From contig JALHRF010000033.1 of the NCBI GenBank assembly GCA_022841545.1, positions 1-35,563 of the forward strand: 35,563 nucleotides of DNA. Direction: 5' to 3'. Below the pieces are notes generated by a model. It had not been told where the DNA came from. It did no database searches and saw only the letters and a list, made by a program, of their open reading frames with translations. The stretch comes from Bauldia sp. (GTDB taxonomy: Bacteria; Pseudomonadota; Alphaproteobacteria; Rhizobiales; Kaistiaceae). The first letter of the stretch is position 1. Each line of letters opens with the position of its first letter. Of the stretch, positions 15,947 to 24,155 are shown one piece after another. Made by a program: the position numbers and the translations under genes.

Positions 15947-16938
15947 CCCCTGCTCCGCTGAATCATGTGGAAGCCGAGGGTCGCGAGGGCTACGAGGCAC
16001 CCGACGACCAGCATACGCTGCCCCGTGCTGAAGCTGTGGAGCAGCATGTAGTTCTGGAGGAGCGCGATGAACACCGCACCGAGCGCGGCCTGAATCGGCG
16101 ATCCCTGGCCGCCGCGGAGCGATATGCCCCCGACGAGTACGGCTGCGATCACGTCGATGTTCAGTCCGGTGAAGAGATTGGCGACCGCCAGTCCGAACTG
16201 GGATGCGGCCGAAATGCCGGCAAGGCCGCAACAGACGCCGAATATGGTCAAGGCCACGAGCGACGCCTGACCGACACGCAACCCGGTGGCCCGCGCCGTC
16301 TCGCGGTTGGCGCCGATCAGCAGCAGTTGCCGGCCGAAGCGTGTCTTCTGGAGGACGAACCAGGCAAGAAGCGCAAGAATGACGAAGGCCCAGCTCTGGG
16401 TCGGGATCCCGAGCGGGCGGCCGGTGCCGATGAAGCGGGCGATATCGTCGGCGAACATGATGTTCTGGTTCTGGCTGACCAACGATGCGAGACCGCGGAA
16501 GAACGCGCCGAAGGCGAGCGTCGTGATGATCGGATCGGCGCCCCGGGCGATGATGCCGCCCTGGATCGCGCCCGCCCCGCCGGAAAAGACGATGGTGAGG
16601 ACCAGGGCGGCGGCCAGGCCATAGTCCGCGCGCATCAACCAGGCGAAGACGCAGGCGGAGAGGATCGCAAGTTCCTCGGCCGAGAGCGCGAACAGGTTGC
16701 CCGAGATCGTGATGTAGGACATGCCGAGCGCCACGATCCCGGTGATCGAAGCGGCGCGAACCACGGTGATCAGGTTCTCGACCGTGAGGAAGCTCGGCGT
16801 GGTGATTGCCGCCGCGGCGACCAGCGCGACGATGCCGAGGATGACGATGACGATATTGCGCCTGCGCCGCGCGGCGGCCTGCGCATCCGATTCGGGGAGG
16901 TTGTCCGGCAGGCTGGCAAGGATCGTACGCGCGATCAT
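15943..16938 (-). CDS. Sugar ABC transporter permease, first subunit
   Basis: A 331-residue BPD_transp_2 permease with a longer charged N-terminus (to about residue 27, RRRRN) and about eight to ten membrane helices. The conserved positions are present as SGNLFALSAEELA and LVGGISLRGGQGS. The first of these departs from the common GxIDLSVG form, having NLFALSAEE where IDLSVG is usual, so this subunit has diverged at the region facing the substrate or ATPase. It overlaps both the ATPase stop and the next permease start by 4 bp, which should fix subunit ratios by coupled translation. Confidence 0.92.
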   Translation of the reverse strand: MIARTILASLPDNLPESDAQAAARRRRNIVIVILGIVALVAAAAITTPSFLTVENLITVVRAASITGIVALGMSYITISGNLFALSAEELAILSACVFAWLMRADYGLAAALVLTIVFSGGAGAIQGGIIARGADPIITTLAFGAFFRGLASLVSQNQNIMFADDIARFIGTGRPLGIPTQSWAFVILALLAWFVLQKTRFGRQLLLIGANRETARATGLRVGQASLVALTIFGVCCGLAGISAASQFGLAVANLFTGLNIDVIAAVLVGGISLRGGQGSPIQAALGAVFIALLQNYMLLHSFSTGQRMLVVGCLVALATLGFHMIQRSRG

Positions 16939-18455
16939 GCCGCGGCTCCCGTGACCGTGTCCTCCGGATGCGTGACATCGCGGAGCAACGCTTCGGGCTT
17001 GATCTCTTCGGCAGGCGCGACACGCACCATGCGACCCCGGAAAAATGTGGCGACCCGATCCGACAAGCCGAGGATCTCCTGATTGTCGGAGGACGCGAAC
17101 ATGATCGCCAGTCCGCCGTCGGCGAGAGTCCGGAGGTGACGGTATATCTCAGCGCGGGCCCCGACATCGACGCCGCGCGTCGGTTCCTCGACGAGAAGGA
17201 TGGTCGGCTCGATTCCAAGCCATTTGCCGAGGGCGACCTTCTGCTGGTTCCCCCCCGACAGTTTGCCGGCCTGGCTGTTGAGCCGCCCCCGGGCAATCTC
17301 GAAGAAGGACGCGAGTCGGTTCGCGAGCTCGTCCTCGCGGCGGCGGCTCAGCAGGCCAGCGACGGTGATGCGCTCGATGGCCGGCGCACTCAGGTTTTCG
17401 ACGAGCCGCCGGACCGCAAAGATGCCGTCCCGCTTGCGATCGTCGGAGCAATAGGCGATGCGGTTCGCCATCGCCTCGCGCATGTTGCGCGGGTGGAGCG
17501 ACCGGCCTTCGATCCGCATCGAGCCGCCATGGAGGGGCACGGCGCCGGCCACGGCGCGGACGACGGCATTCGCGCCGCTGCCGAGCTGGCCGGCAAGCCC
17601 GAGTATCTCGCCCTTGTGGAGTTCGAGCGTGATGGGCCGGGTGAGGCCCTGCACCAGCACATTATCGAGGGTAAGCACGGGCTCGCCGCGCGCCGTGCCG
17701 CGCGCGGGAAACATCTGATCGAGCCGGCGCCCGAGAAGATGCTCGATCAGTTCGTCGATGTCGAGCGCCTTGACTTCCACCGGATCGAAGCTGGAGCCGT
17801 TGCGAAAGATGGTCACGCGATCGGCGAGTTCGAAGACCTCGCCGAGCCGGTGGGTGACGTAGATGATTGAACGGCCTTCACGCGCCAGCGATCGGACGAC
17901 CGCCATGACTTTCTCGATCTCGACATCCGACAGAGCCGCGGTCGGCTCGTCGAGGATCAGGATGCGGGCATTCCTGGACAATAAGCGCGCGATCTCGACG
18001 AGCTGACGCTGCGCCACGGAAAGGTGCCCGGCCGGCATGGACGGGTCGATGTCCCCAAGCCCGACGAGTTCGAGATAAGGCCGGACACGCTGGGACAGCT
18101 GGCCGCTCGTCCAGATCGGCGAGGTGTTCCCGCCAAGACAGATGTTCTCGGCCACCGAGAGCGCGGAAATGATGCTGAGCTCCTGCGTTACGTAGGCGAC
18201 GCCGGCATGGAGCGACTGATGCGGGGACCGGAAGCGCACGGCTCTTCCGTCGATCTCTATCGTGCCGGAGTCAGGGCGTTCGAGACCGGCAAGGATCTTG
18301 ACCAGGGTGCTCTTGCCGGCGCCGTTCTCGCCGAGGAGAGCCATCACCTCACCGCGGCGAAGCGTGAAGTCGACACCGGCCAGCGCAGTCACCGAGCCAT
18401 AACGCTTGGCGATTCCGCGCATCTCGAGGATGGGCTTCTTATCGTCCATGTCCAT
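16935..18455 (-). CDS. Sugar ABC transporter double ATPase (RbsA-like)
   Basis: A 506-residue twin-domain ATPase. First half: Walker A GENGAGKST (42-50), signature LSVAQRQ (145-151) and ILILDEPTAAL. Second half: degenerate Walker A GQLGSGANAV (289-298) lacking the lysine, signature LSGGNQQ (399-405) and VEEPTRGVD. Loss of the second-site lysine is common in RbsA-type proteins, so only the first site may hydrolyse ATP well. The ATG at 18455 is used; another at 18449 is possible. A strong hairpin separates it from the binding-protein gene upstream, and its stop overlaps the first permease start. Confidence 0.94.
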   Translation of the reverse strand: MDMDDKKPILEMRGIAKRYGSVTALAGVDFTLRRGEVMALLGENGAGKSTLVKILAGLERPDSGTIEIDGRAVRFRSPHQSLHAGVAYVTQELSIISALSVAENICLGGNTSPIWTSGQLSQRVRPYLELVGLGDIDPSMPAGHLSVAQRQLVEIARLLSRNARILILDEPTAALSDVEIEKVMAVVRSLAREGRSIIYVTHRLGEVFELADRVTIFRNGSSFDPVEVKALDIDELIEHLLGRRLDQMFPARGTARGEPVLTLDNVLVQGLTRPITLELHKGEILGLAGQLGSGANAVVRAVAGAVPLHGGSMRIEGRSLHPRNMREAMANRIAYCSDDRKRDGIFAVRRLVENLSAPAIERITVAGLLSRRREDELANRLASFFEIARGRLNSQAGKLSGGNQQKVALGKWLGIEPTILLVEEPTRGVDVGARAEIYRHLRTLADGGLAIMFASSDNQEILGLSDRVATFFRGRMVRVAPAEEIKPEALLRDVTHPEDTVTGAAA

Positions 18456-18473
18456 CGGCTACCTGGCGAAAAA

Positions 18474-18504
18474 GGCGGCCGTCGCCAATGTGGCGACGAC
18501 CGCC
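18474..18504 (-). terminator. Intercistronic attenuator between binding protein and ATPase
   Basis: Read on the minus strand, GGCGGTCGTCGCC and GGCGACGGCCGCC form a 13-bp stem (one U-G pair) around the loop ACATT, followed directly by TTTTT. This has all parts of an intrinsic terminator. It lies inside the operon just after the binding-protein stop and before the ATPase, so it probably lets only part of the transcripts continue, giving an excess of binding protein. Confidence 0.75.
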
Positions 18505-18519
18505 CTTCCGGGAGGAAGA

Positions 18520-19602
18520 TCAGTAGTTGCAGAGTTCCTTGAAGGTCCAGCCCCAGAGCTTGAAGTTATCGATGTCCGCCTGCGAGTTGCCGACGGCGGG
18601 GTTGGGGATGAAGTTGAAGCGCGACGGCGCGCCGTCATCCGACGGCTTGGTGTCGGCGGTGGCTTCGAGGTAGAGCTTGCCCTCCTTGACCTCGCCGGTG
18701 TTCAGGTACTTGTGCAAGGTCTGGACCGACTGCCAGCCTTCGAGGAAGGCCGCCTGGACGCCGGTTCCGACCAACTTGCCGGTGGTCAGGTCGGTCGTGT
18801 CGCCGTGGCAGGTGCCGCCGACCACGAGCACGTCGACGCCCGGCTTCTTGCCGGCTTCCTCAAGCGCCTGGATGACGCCCGTGGCGAGGCTGTCGTTCTC
18901 GGTGTAGACCCAGCTGACCTCATCCTTCCGCGGCGGGATGACCTGCGATCCAACAGCGTAGCCTTCCTGCTGCATGAAGCCGGCCGGTTCTTCCAGGATG
19001 ACCTCGAGCTTCCCCGCAACCGTGTCGCGGAACGACTTGGAGCGGTCGCTGCCGGCGGAGTAACCGGCCGGGAAGGTGATGATCATGCCCTTGTCGCACT
19101 TGGCGGTGGTGCTCTCCTCGCAAGCCGCGAGCAGCATCTCGGCGGCGACCTTGGCGTTAAGGAAGTCGTCGACGCCGGCATAGGCGGTCCAGAAAGCCTC
19201 GGTGCCCTCGATCGGATACTGGTTCGTGAAGATTACCGGCTTGCCCGTCTGGGACAAGGAACGAAGCGAACCGGTGCCGGCGGCGTTGACGTAGGGCCAC
19301 CAGATATAGCCGACGACCTCCTCACCGGAGGCGAGATGCTGCTGGACCTGCGCATCCTGCTCGGCCTGGTCGCGGCTCGATTCGATGATCTTGATATCGT
19401 AGCCGAGTTCCGCCGCCTTGTTCCTGGCGCCGGCCTGCCACTGGGCAAGGTAGTTGTCCGTGCCGGGCGGCATGAAGACGATGATCATTCCCTTGCCCTG
19501 CGCTGCGACGGGCGCAATCGCGCCGCCGGCGGCGACGATGGCAACGCCGACGGCAACCGCCATCGTTGCCGCTTTCAGGCTCCTGACGAACGAGTTCAGC
19601 AT
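18520..19602 (-). CDS. Sugar ABC transporter periplasmic binding protein
   Basis: A 360-residue RbsB-like binding protein with an ordinary Sec signal peptide: basic start (MLNSFVRSLK), hydrophobic core and a probable cleavage after PVAA (about residue 34). This differs from the two Tat-type binding proteins in the window. The sugar-binding lobes carry FMPPGTDNYLAQWQAGA near the start, and VYTENDSLATGVIQAL and VVGGTCHG in the second half. A GGAGGAAAC site precedes the ATG. Its gene follows an SDR gene by 79 bp and precedes the ATPase gene across an attenuator hairpin. The ligand is unknown. Confidence 0.92.
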   Translation of the reverse strand: MLNSFVRSLKAATMAVAVGVAIVAAGGAIAPVAAQGKGMIIVFMPPGTDNYLAQWQAGARNKAAELGYDIKIIESSRDQAEQDAQVQQHLASGEEVVGYIWWPYVNAAGTGSLRSLSQTGKPVIFTNQYPIEGTEAFWTAYAGVDDFLNAKVAAEMLLAACEESTTAKCDKGMIITFPAGYSAGSDRSKSFRDTVAGKLEVILEEPAGFMQQEGYAVGSQVIPPRKDEVSWVYTENDSLATGVIQALEEAGKKPGVDVLVVGGTCHGDTTDLTTGKLVGTGVQAAFLEGWQSVQTLHKYLNTGEVKEGKLYLEATADTKPSDDGAPSRFNFIPNPAVGNSQADIDNFKLWGWTFKELCNY

Positions 19603-19681
19603 GGGTTTCCTCCCTGTTGTGATCTACCGACGTACCAACTTCGGATCCACCGGCCACATCGGGCCGGCGCTACCTGGCCGC

Positions 19682-20479
19682 TCAAACCAGGACCATTCCT
19701 CCATCAATCATGATGATCTGGCCGGTCATGTAGTCGCTGTCGGGCGAGGCGAGGAACAGCGCCGAGCCCGCGATATCCTCCGGGGTCGCGGCGCGGCCGC
19801 GGAGAATGCCTGACGAGAATTCGGCGATCGCCTGGCCGGGGCGCTGGCTCGCGCCGATCGCCATCAAGTCCTTGTCGAGTTGCTCCCACAGCGGCGTGTT
19901 GACCACGCCTGGCGCGAAACCGTTGACGGTGATGTTGTTCTTCGCGAGCGCCCGCGCACCCGACTGCGTGAGCGACACGACGGCAAATTTCGATGCGCAG
20001 TAAGGGGCGATGTTGTCATAGCCCTGGCGGCCGGCGACGGACGCCGTGTTGATGATCTTGCCGCCGGTTCCCTGCGCGATCATCTGCTTGGCGGCCTCCT
20101 GCATGCCGATCAGGACGCCGAGGCCGTTGACGCGCATGATCATGTCCCAGTTCTCCTCGGTGACGTCGAGGAAGTTCATGGGCGTGTTCAAGCCGGCGTT
20201 GTTGAACATCACATCGAGCGAGCCGAATGCACCGACGGCTTTCTCGATGGCCGCACGGGTCTCACTCCGGCTGGTTACGTCGAGGACGGCAAACGTAGCC
20301 TTTCCTGCCGTTTCGCCACCGATCCGCTCGCCGGCCTTCGCGGCCACTTCCGAAACGCCGGGGTCGCGATCGGCATACACGACGTTGCCACCCTCCCGAA
20401 GCAGGGCATCCCCGATGGCGCGGCCGATGCCGCGGGCGGAACCCGTGACCATGCAGGTGCGATTGGACAGCCTTCCCAC
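19682..20479 (-). CDS. SDR-family oxidoreductase
   Basis: A 265-residue SDR with TGSARGIG at residues 12-19, NNAG at 93-96, Ser147 and Tyr160-x3-Lys164 (YCASK). The C-terminus is DYMTGQIIMIDGGMVLV. The start is a GTG at 20479 with an excellent GGGAGG site 5 bases upstream. It is paralogous to the SDR at 6730 (both contain WEQLDKDL and end with an MTGQ..IDGGM segment). It is the first gene of the minus-strand transporter operon. A 24-bp element shared with the SDR at 28816 lies 104 bp upstream of the start. Predicted role is oxidation of a hydroxyl on the imported substrate. Confidence 0.93.
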   Translation of the reverse strand: MGRLSNRTCMVTGSARGIGRAIGDALLREGGNVVYADRDPGVSEVAAKAGERIGGETAGKATFAVLDVTSRSETRAAIEKAVGAFGSLDVMFNNAGLNTPMNFLDVTEENWDMIMRVNGLGVLIGMQEAAKQMIAQGTGGKIINTASVAGRQGYDNIAPYCASKFAVVSLTQSGARALAKNNITVNGFAPGVVNTPLWEQLDKDLMAIGASQRPGQAIAEFSSGILRGRAATPEDIAGSALFLASPDSDYMTGQIIMIDGGMVLV

Positions 20480-20514
20480 GATACCTCCCTACCAGTTTGG
20501 CGTTCTTGCAAAGA

Positions 20515-20531
20515 GCGGGCTTTTTGCCCGC
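20515..20531 (-). terminator. Hairpin downstream of CoA-transferase gene
   Basis: On the minus strand GCGGGC-AAAAA-GCCCGC is followed by TCTTTGC: a 6-bp GC-only stem with a weak T-rich tail. It can end CoA-transferase transcription. It leaves only about 35 bp before the SDR start, too little for a full promoter, so it may instead lie in the SDR leader and act as an attenuator. Confidence 0.45.
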
Positions 20532-20582
20532 GATCGCCTTAATGCCCACGATTGCAGAATGCACCGGACCCCGCTTGCGCGA

Positions 20583-20606
20583 AAATAACCATTCCGGATA
20601 TTCCCG
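20583..20606 (-). promoter_or_regulatory. Shared 24-bp element, copy A (upstream of SDR at 19682)
   Basis: On the minus strand it begins CGGGAATATCCG, continues GAATGG and ends TTATTT. Twenty of 24 positions match the element at 28682-28705, in the same orientation and at almost the same distance from an SDR start (104 versus 110 bases). The core is CGG-N6-CCG followed by RAATGG. It is AT-rich against a GC-rich background and suggests a regulator site or promoter of unknown type. Confidence 0.55.
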
Positions 20607-20616
20607 CCTCGGGACT

Positions 20617-21801
20617 TCATTCGATGTGACCATCCGGATTGAGGCCGATCTCCGACAAGATCGACAGCGTGTCCTGGCCGATCGACGGCGCACGACGCCG
20701 GATAGAACCCGGAGTCCGCGACAAGCGGGTGACGACATTGTGGGTCGGCAACGTCCCGGTCTCGTCTTCCATCTCGACGATCACTTCGCGCCCGACGACA
20801 TAGGGGTGGCCGATCAGTTCCGGGACCGAATGGACCGGGCCGACCGTGACCCCGGCATTGGCGAACAGCGCGAGGTTTTCGTCACGGTTTCGCCGCGCTA
20901 TGAACTCGCCGATGATCGCGTCGAGCTCGTCCTTGTTCCTGAGCCGGTCGTCGTTGGTGCGGAACCGCGGGTCGTCCACGAGGTCGGGGCGACCGATGGT
21001 ATGGAAGATCCGTTCCGCCATGGTCTGCATCGAGCCGGACATTGCGACGTAGAGCCCATCGGAACACGGGTAGAGATTGCGGGGCGCGGCGTGGGTGGAC
21101 TGATTACCGTTCCGCCTGGTCGGGACGCCGGTCAGCCGGAACTCGCCCGCGGTGACGCTGATCAGCGAGAAGATCGGCTCGAACAGCGAGATGTCGACCA
21201 CTTGCCCGCCCCCGCGCCCGACTTCGACATGGCGAAGGGCGGTGAGGAGGCCGACGGCGGCGTATAGCCCGGCGATCATGTCGGCCAGGGCAAACGGTGG
21301 CAGGCACGGCGGCGAATCGGAGAACCCGTTGAGGTCGGCATAGCCCGACATGGCTTCGACCAAGGTCCCGAAGCCGGGCTTGTCCCGGTACGGCCCCGTC
21401 TGCCCCCATCCTGACAGACGCACCATGACCAGACCGGGATTTAGCGCAAGCAGCGCCTCCGGCGCGAAACCCATGCGCTCCAGCGTCCCCGGCACGAAGT
21501 TTTCGACCAGCGCATGCGCGGTTGCCAGAAGCCGCGTCAGGACTTCGAGGTCCCGCTCGCGCTTCAGATCCAGCGCGATGCTGCGCTTGTTCCTGCCATA
21601 GGTCTTCCAGAACACCTCGACGTCATTCACCCGCCAGCGGCGGAGATCGTCCCCACGCTCCGGATGTTCGACCTTGATCACGTCGGCGCCGAGATCGGCG
21701 AGCACGTGCGTGACCATGTTGCCGGCGACCAAGCGGGACAGGTCGACGATACGAACGCCGCTCAAGGGGCCAGGCGCCTTGTCTTGGGTCGAACCGCTCA
21801 T
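20617..21801 (-). CDS. Class III CoA-transferase (CaiB/BaiF family)
   Basis: A 394-residue CoA-transferase of family III. The N-terminal GVRIVDLSRLVAGNMVTHVLADLGADVIKVE segment (about 15-45) is the family hallmark (quoted here in overview; key residues Gly38, Asp40, Lys43). A candidate catalytic Asp is at about 174 in PFALADMIAG, within the segment where the acyl-Asp intermediate forms. Such enzymes move CoA between organic acids such as formyl, carnitine or succinyl types; the acids here are not known. The ATG at 21801 has a GGGGAGCGG site. It is divergent from the third transporter, sharing a palindromic promoter region, so both are probably controlled together. Confidence 0.93.
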   Translation of the reverse strand: MSGSTQDKAPGPLSGVRIVDLSRLVAGNMVTHVLADLGADVIKVEHPERGDDLRRWRVNDVEVFWKTYGRNKRSIALDLKRERDLEVLTRLLATAHALVENFVPGTLERMGFAPEALLALNPGLVMVRLSGWGQTGPYRDKPGFGTLVEAMSGYADLNGFSDSPPCLPPFALADMIAGLYAAVGLLTALRHVEVGRGGGQVVDISLFEPIFSLISVTAGEFRLTGVPTRRNGNQSTHAAPRNLYPCSDGLYVAMSGSMQTMAERIFHTIGRPDLVDDPRFRTNDDRLRNKDELDAIIGEFIARRNRDENLALFANAGVTVGPVHSVPELIGHPYVVGREVIVEMEDETGTLPTHNVVTRLSRTPGSIRRRAPSIGQDTLSILSEIGLNPDGHIE

Positions 21802-21883
21802 CCGCTCCCCGCTTGTCGGAGGTTCAGGCCTGGCCGCCCCCTCCGCTCTTGTCGGCCAAGTCGTACATGGCCCACAGAGTGCC

Positions 21884-21910
21884 GTCAACGGTATACAGGC
21901 TACCGTTGAC
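21884..21910. promoter_or_regulatory. Divergent promoter with palindromic operator
   Basis: Arms GTCAACGGTA (21884-21893) and TACCGTTGAC (21901-21910) are a perfect 10-bp inverted repeat with the spacer TACAGGC. The right arm leads into TTGACA (21906-21911), a consensus -35 for the plus-strand transporter operon (weak -10 TAGTGT at 21930). The left arm gives TTGACG on the minus strand for the CoA-transferase gene (weak -10 TACGAC 17 bp downstream). One protein on this dyad would cover both -35 boxes. The palindrome also holds GTATAC, seen in some GntR/FCD operators. Confidence 0.6.
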
Positions 21911-21993
21911 AGTCATCGTCGTGCAGACCTAGTGTGATCCGTCGCGAGCCAGCACCCGACAAGCCGACAAGAATGCTGGCAAGGAGAAAACAG

Positions 21994-23031
21994 ATGAAGA
22001 ATCGCGTTTCCGTCGCGGGTTCTCGATCGGCGATCAGCCGCCGGTCACTGCTCAAGGGCGCCGCCGGCGCTGCGGCCCTCGCCACGCCGCTCGGCGGCCT
22101 GGTGCGGGCGGCGCGCGCCGCAGACCCGATCGTGGTCGGAATGGCATGGCCGGGAATGCAGGACGCCGTGTGGAGCACGAGCCACCAGCTCCTTGAGGAG
22201 CTCGCCGCGAAATCCGATCCGCCCATCGAGCTCGTGTTCACCGCCGCCGACATGGACGTGGCCAAGCAGGCGAGCGACGTCCAGGACCTGATCAGCCGCG
22301 GCGTCGATGTCGTCCTCGTTTTCCCGATCGATTCGAAGGCGATCGCGTCGAGCGTCAAGGATGCCCATGACGCCGGCATCCCGGTGATGTCCTTCCTCCG
22401 CCAGGTTCATGCCGAAGCCAAGTACCAGGCGGACGTCTTCGTCGGCATCGACGCGAAGTGGCAGCAATATTCGTCGTCGAAGACCGTGTTCGAGCAGATG
22501 AAGAAGGACGGTGTCCCGATCAACGGCGTGCTCTGGGTCAGCGGCGATCTCCGCGACGAGAACTCGCGCCTGCGGGGCCTCGGTCTCCAGGAGGCTGCGG
22601 CCGAGGTGGGGGCCGAGATCCTCCAGGACCTCCCGGCCAACTGGGATCCGCAGCAGGCGGCCGCCGTTCTCGCGCCCGCGCTCAAGGCCTATCCCAACGC
22701 CAACATGCTCGCCATCGCTTCGGACGTGATGATGAGCGGCGTCCAGCAGGTCCTGAAGGATGCCGACAAGTGGTATCCCCACGGCGACCCCAAGCACATG
22801 TACTTCTCGAGCGTCGACGTGTTCGCGATCGGCATCGAGCTCCTGCGCTCGAAGCACCTCGACGCCGACACGCTCTTCGACGTGAAGGGGATGTGCCAGA
22901 AGGCCATCGAGATCATGCCCCGCCTTGCAGCCGGCGAGAAGTTCTCCGAGGACATCATGATCAAGGGGCCGGTCTACACGCCGGAGAACGTCGACGATCC
23001 CGAGCTCCAGGCGCAGCTCTGGCAGAGCTGA
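21994..23031 (+). CDS. Sugar ABC transporter periplasmic binding protein
   Basis: A 345-residue RbsB-like binding protein with a clear Tat signal: SRRSLLKG at residues 15-22, an alanine-rich hydrophobic stretch and a cleavage site near ARAA (about 43). The mature domain holds DVQDLISRGVDVVLVFPID and IASDVMMSGVQQVL, typical of the family. I chose the ATG at 21994 for its AAGGAGAAAA site and correctly placed Tat motif; ATG 21973 or GTG 21934 would lengthen the N-region. It is the first gene of the third transporter operon, followed by a 96-bp spacer with several hairpins. The ligand is unknown. Confidence 0.92.
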   Translation: MKNRVSVAGSRSAISRRSLLKGAAGAAALATPLGGLVRAARAADPIVVGMAWPGMQDAVWSTSHQLLEELAAKSDPPIELVFTAADMDVAKQASDVQDLISRGVDVVLVFPIDSKAIASSVKDAHDAGIPVMSFLRQVHAEAKYQADVFVGIDAKWQQYSSSKTVFEQMKKDGVPINGVLWVSGDLRDENSRLRGLGLQEAAAEVGAEILQDLPANWDPQQAAAVLAPALKAYPNANMLAIASDVMMSGVQQVLKDADKWYPHGDPKHMYFSSVDVFAIGIELLRSKHLDADTLFDVKGMCQKAIEIMPRLAAGEKFSEDIMIKGPVYTPENVDDPELQAQLWQS

Positions 23032-23040
23032 TCGTACCCT

Positions 23041-23117
23041 GCAGCCTAGGCTGCGGGACGGCGGGCGGCGGACCGTTGGTCCCGTCCTGCGACCCGCAGC
23101 CGAGCAACCCTTCGGGT
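23041..23117 (+). other. Structured spacer with several hairpins between binding protein and permease
   Basis: The spacer contains a perfect 14-bp palindrome GCAGCCTAGGCTGC (23041-23054), a GGACC-GTT-GGTCC hairpin (23070-23082), CTGCGGG (23051-23057) able to pair with CCCGCAG (23093-23099), and ACCC-TTC-GGGT (23107-23117). Just after a binding-protein gene, such structures usually protect its mRNA end or limit read-through. There is no T-run, so a full terminator is unlikely. Confidence 0.55.
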
Positions 23118-23127
23118 CTGAGAGCCG

Positions 23128-24147
23128 ATGAGTCAAGAGGCGCCCGGGCCGGCGATGCCGCTGCCGGACAGAGCCATCCGCACGGCCGGCCCGGCAGGGC
23201 TCGGCCAGCGCCTCGACGGGTCGCCGCGCGCCCGGACGAATCTCTTCGTCGTGGCGCTGGCCATTCTGGTGATCGTCGGGCTCAGCCTGCTGGTTCCGAG
23301 GTTTCTCGAAGTGAGGAACCTGTTCAACGTTGCCGAGCAGCTCAGCATCCTCGGGTTTCTCGCGATCGGCATGACGTTCGTGATGGTGACCGGCGGCATC
23401 GATCTCTCGAGCTACACGGTCGTGTCGGCGGCTTCGGTGGTCGGCGCCACGCTGATGGTCGCCGGACATTCGCCCGTCCTGAGCTGCGCGGTCATGCTGC
23501 TGGTCGGCATCGGCTTTGGTGCGCTGAACGGCTTCGCCATCGCTTTCGGCCGGATGATTCCGTTCATCGTGACGCTGTCGACGATGGTGCTTGCCCAGGG
23601 TTTTGCCATCTGGTTCACTCAGGCTCAGAGCATCTCGGGCCTGCCGGAGGACTATGTCGAGCTGGTATCGGGACGGCTCTTCGGCGTCGTGCCGGTTCCC
23701 GCCCTGATCATACTCGTGGTCGCGGGCGTCGCGGGCGTCGTTCTCGCGAGGACCGAGTTCGGCCGCCAGCTCTATCTCGTGGGCAGCAATCCGCAAACCG
23801 CGAAGGTATCGGGCATACCTGTGCGGCGGACGATCTTCAGCGCCTATGTCTTCTCCGGGATGATGGCGGGGATGACGGCGATCGTGGTCACGGCCATGGT
23901 GGGCACTGCCACGACGGCGATGATCCGCGACGAGCGGCTCATGGACGTCATCGCCACGACCGTGATCGGCGGGGCGAGCCTCCGGGGCGGGTCGGGCAGC
24001 ATTGTCGGCACCATGCTCGGCCTGCTCTTCATCACCGTGCTCGGCAATGCCTTCAATCTCCTCGGCGTTTCCCCCTTCATCGCGATGATGATCAAGGGAT
24101 GCGTGCTCGTGGCCGTGGTCGGCCTCGACGTCCTCCGCAATCGATAG
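23128..24147 (+). CDS. Sugar ABC transporter permease
   Basis: A 339-residue BPD_transp_2 permease. The N-terminal 37 residues are polar and rich in Pro, Ala and Arg, then eight or more membrane segments follow. The signature segments are TGGIDLSSYTV and IGGASLRGGSGS. It lies between the binding protein and the ATPase, unlike the other two transporters, where the ATPase comes second. A second permease follows the ATPase, so a heterodimeric channel is expected. GAGAG precedes the ATG. Confidence 0.93.
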   Translation: MSQEAPGPAMPLPDRAIRTAGPAGLGQRLDGSPRARTNLFVVALAILVIVGLSLLVPRFLEVRNLFNVAEQLSILGFLAIGMTFVMVTGGIDLSSYTVVSAASVVGATLMVAGHSPVLSCAVMLLVGIGFGALNGFAIAFGRMIPFIVTLSTMVLAQGFAIWFTQAQSISGLPEDYVELVSGRLFGVVPVPALIILVVAGVAGVVLARTEFGRQLYLVGSNPQTAKVSGIPVRRTIFSAYVFSGMMAGMTAIVVTAMVGTATTAMIRDERLMDVIATTVIGGASLRGGSGSIVGTMLGLLFITVLGNAFNLLGVSPFIAMMIKGCVLVAVVGLDVLRNR

Positions 24148-24155
24148 GCAGCGGC

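Noticed and set aside
14963..17296. A 777-codon frame seeming to fuse a long N-terminal part to the permease at 14963-15946
   Set aside because: The part upstream of MNRRETIADL is an out-of-frame reading of the first permease and ATPase; the real start is the ATGA overlap at 15946.
22458..24155. N-terminal extension of the third ATPase through the permease gene
   Set aside because: It is another frame of the binding protein and permease; the ABC domain starts at 24156.
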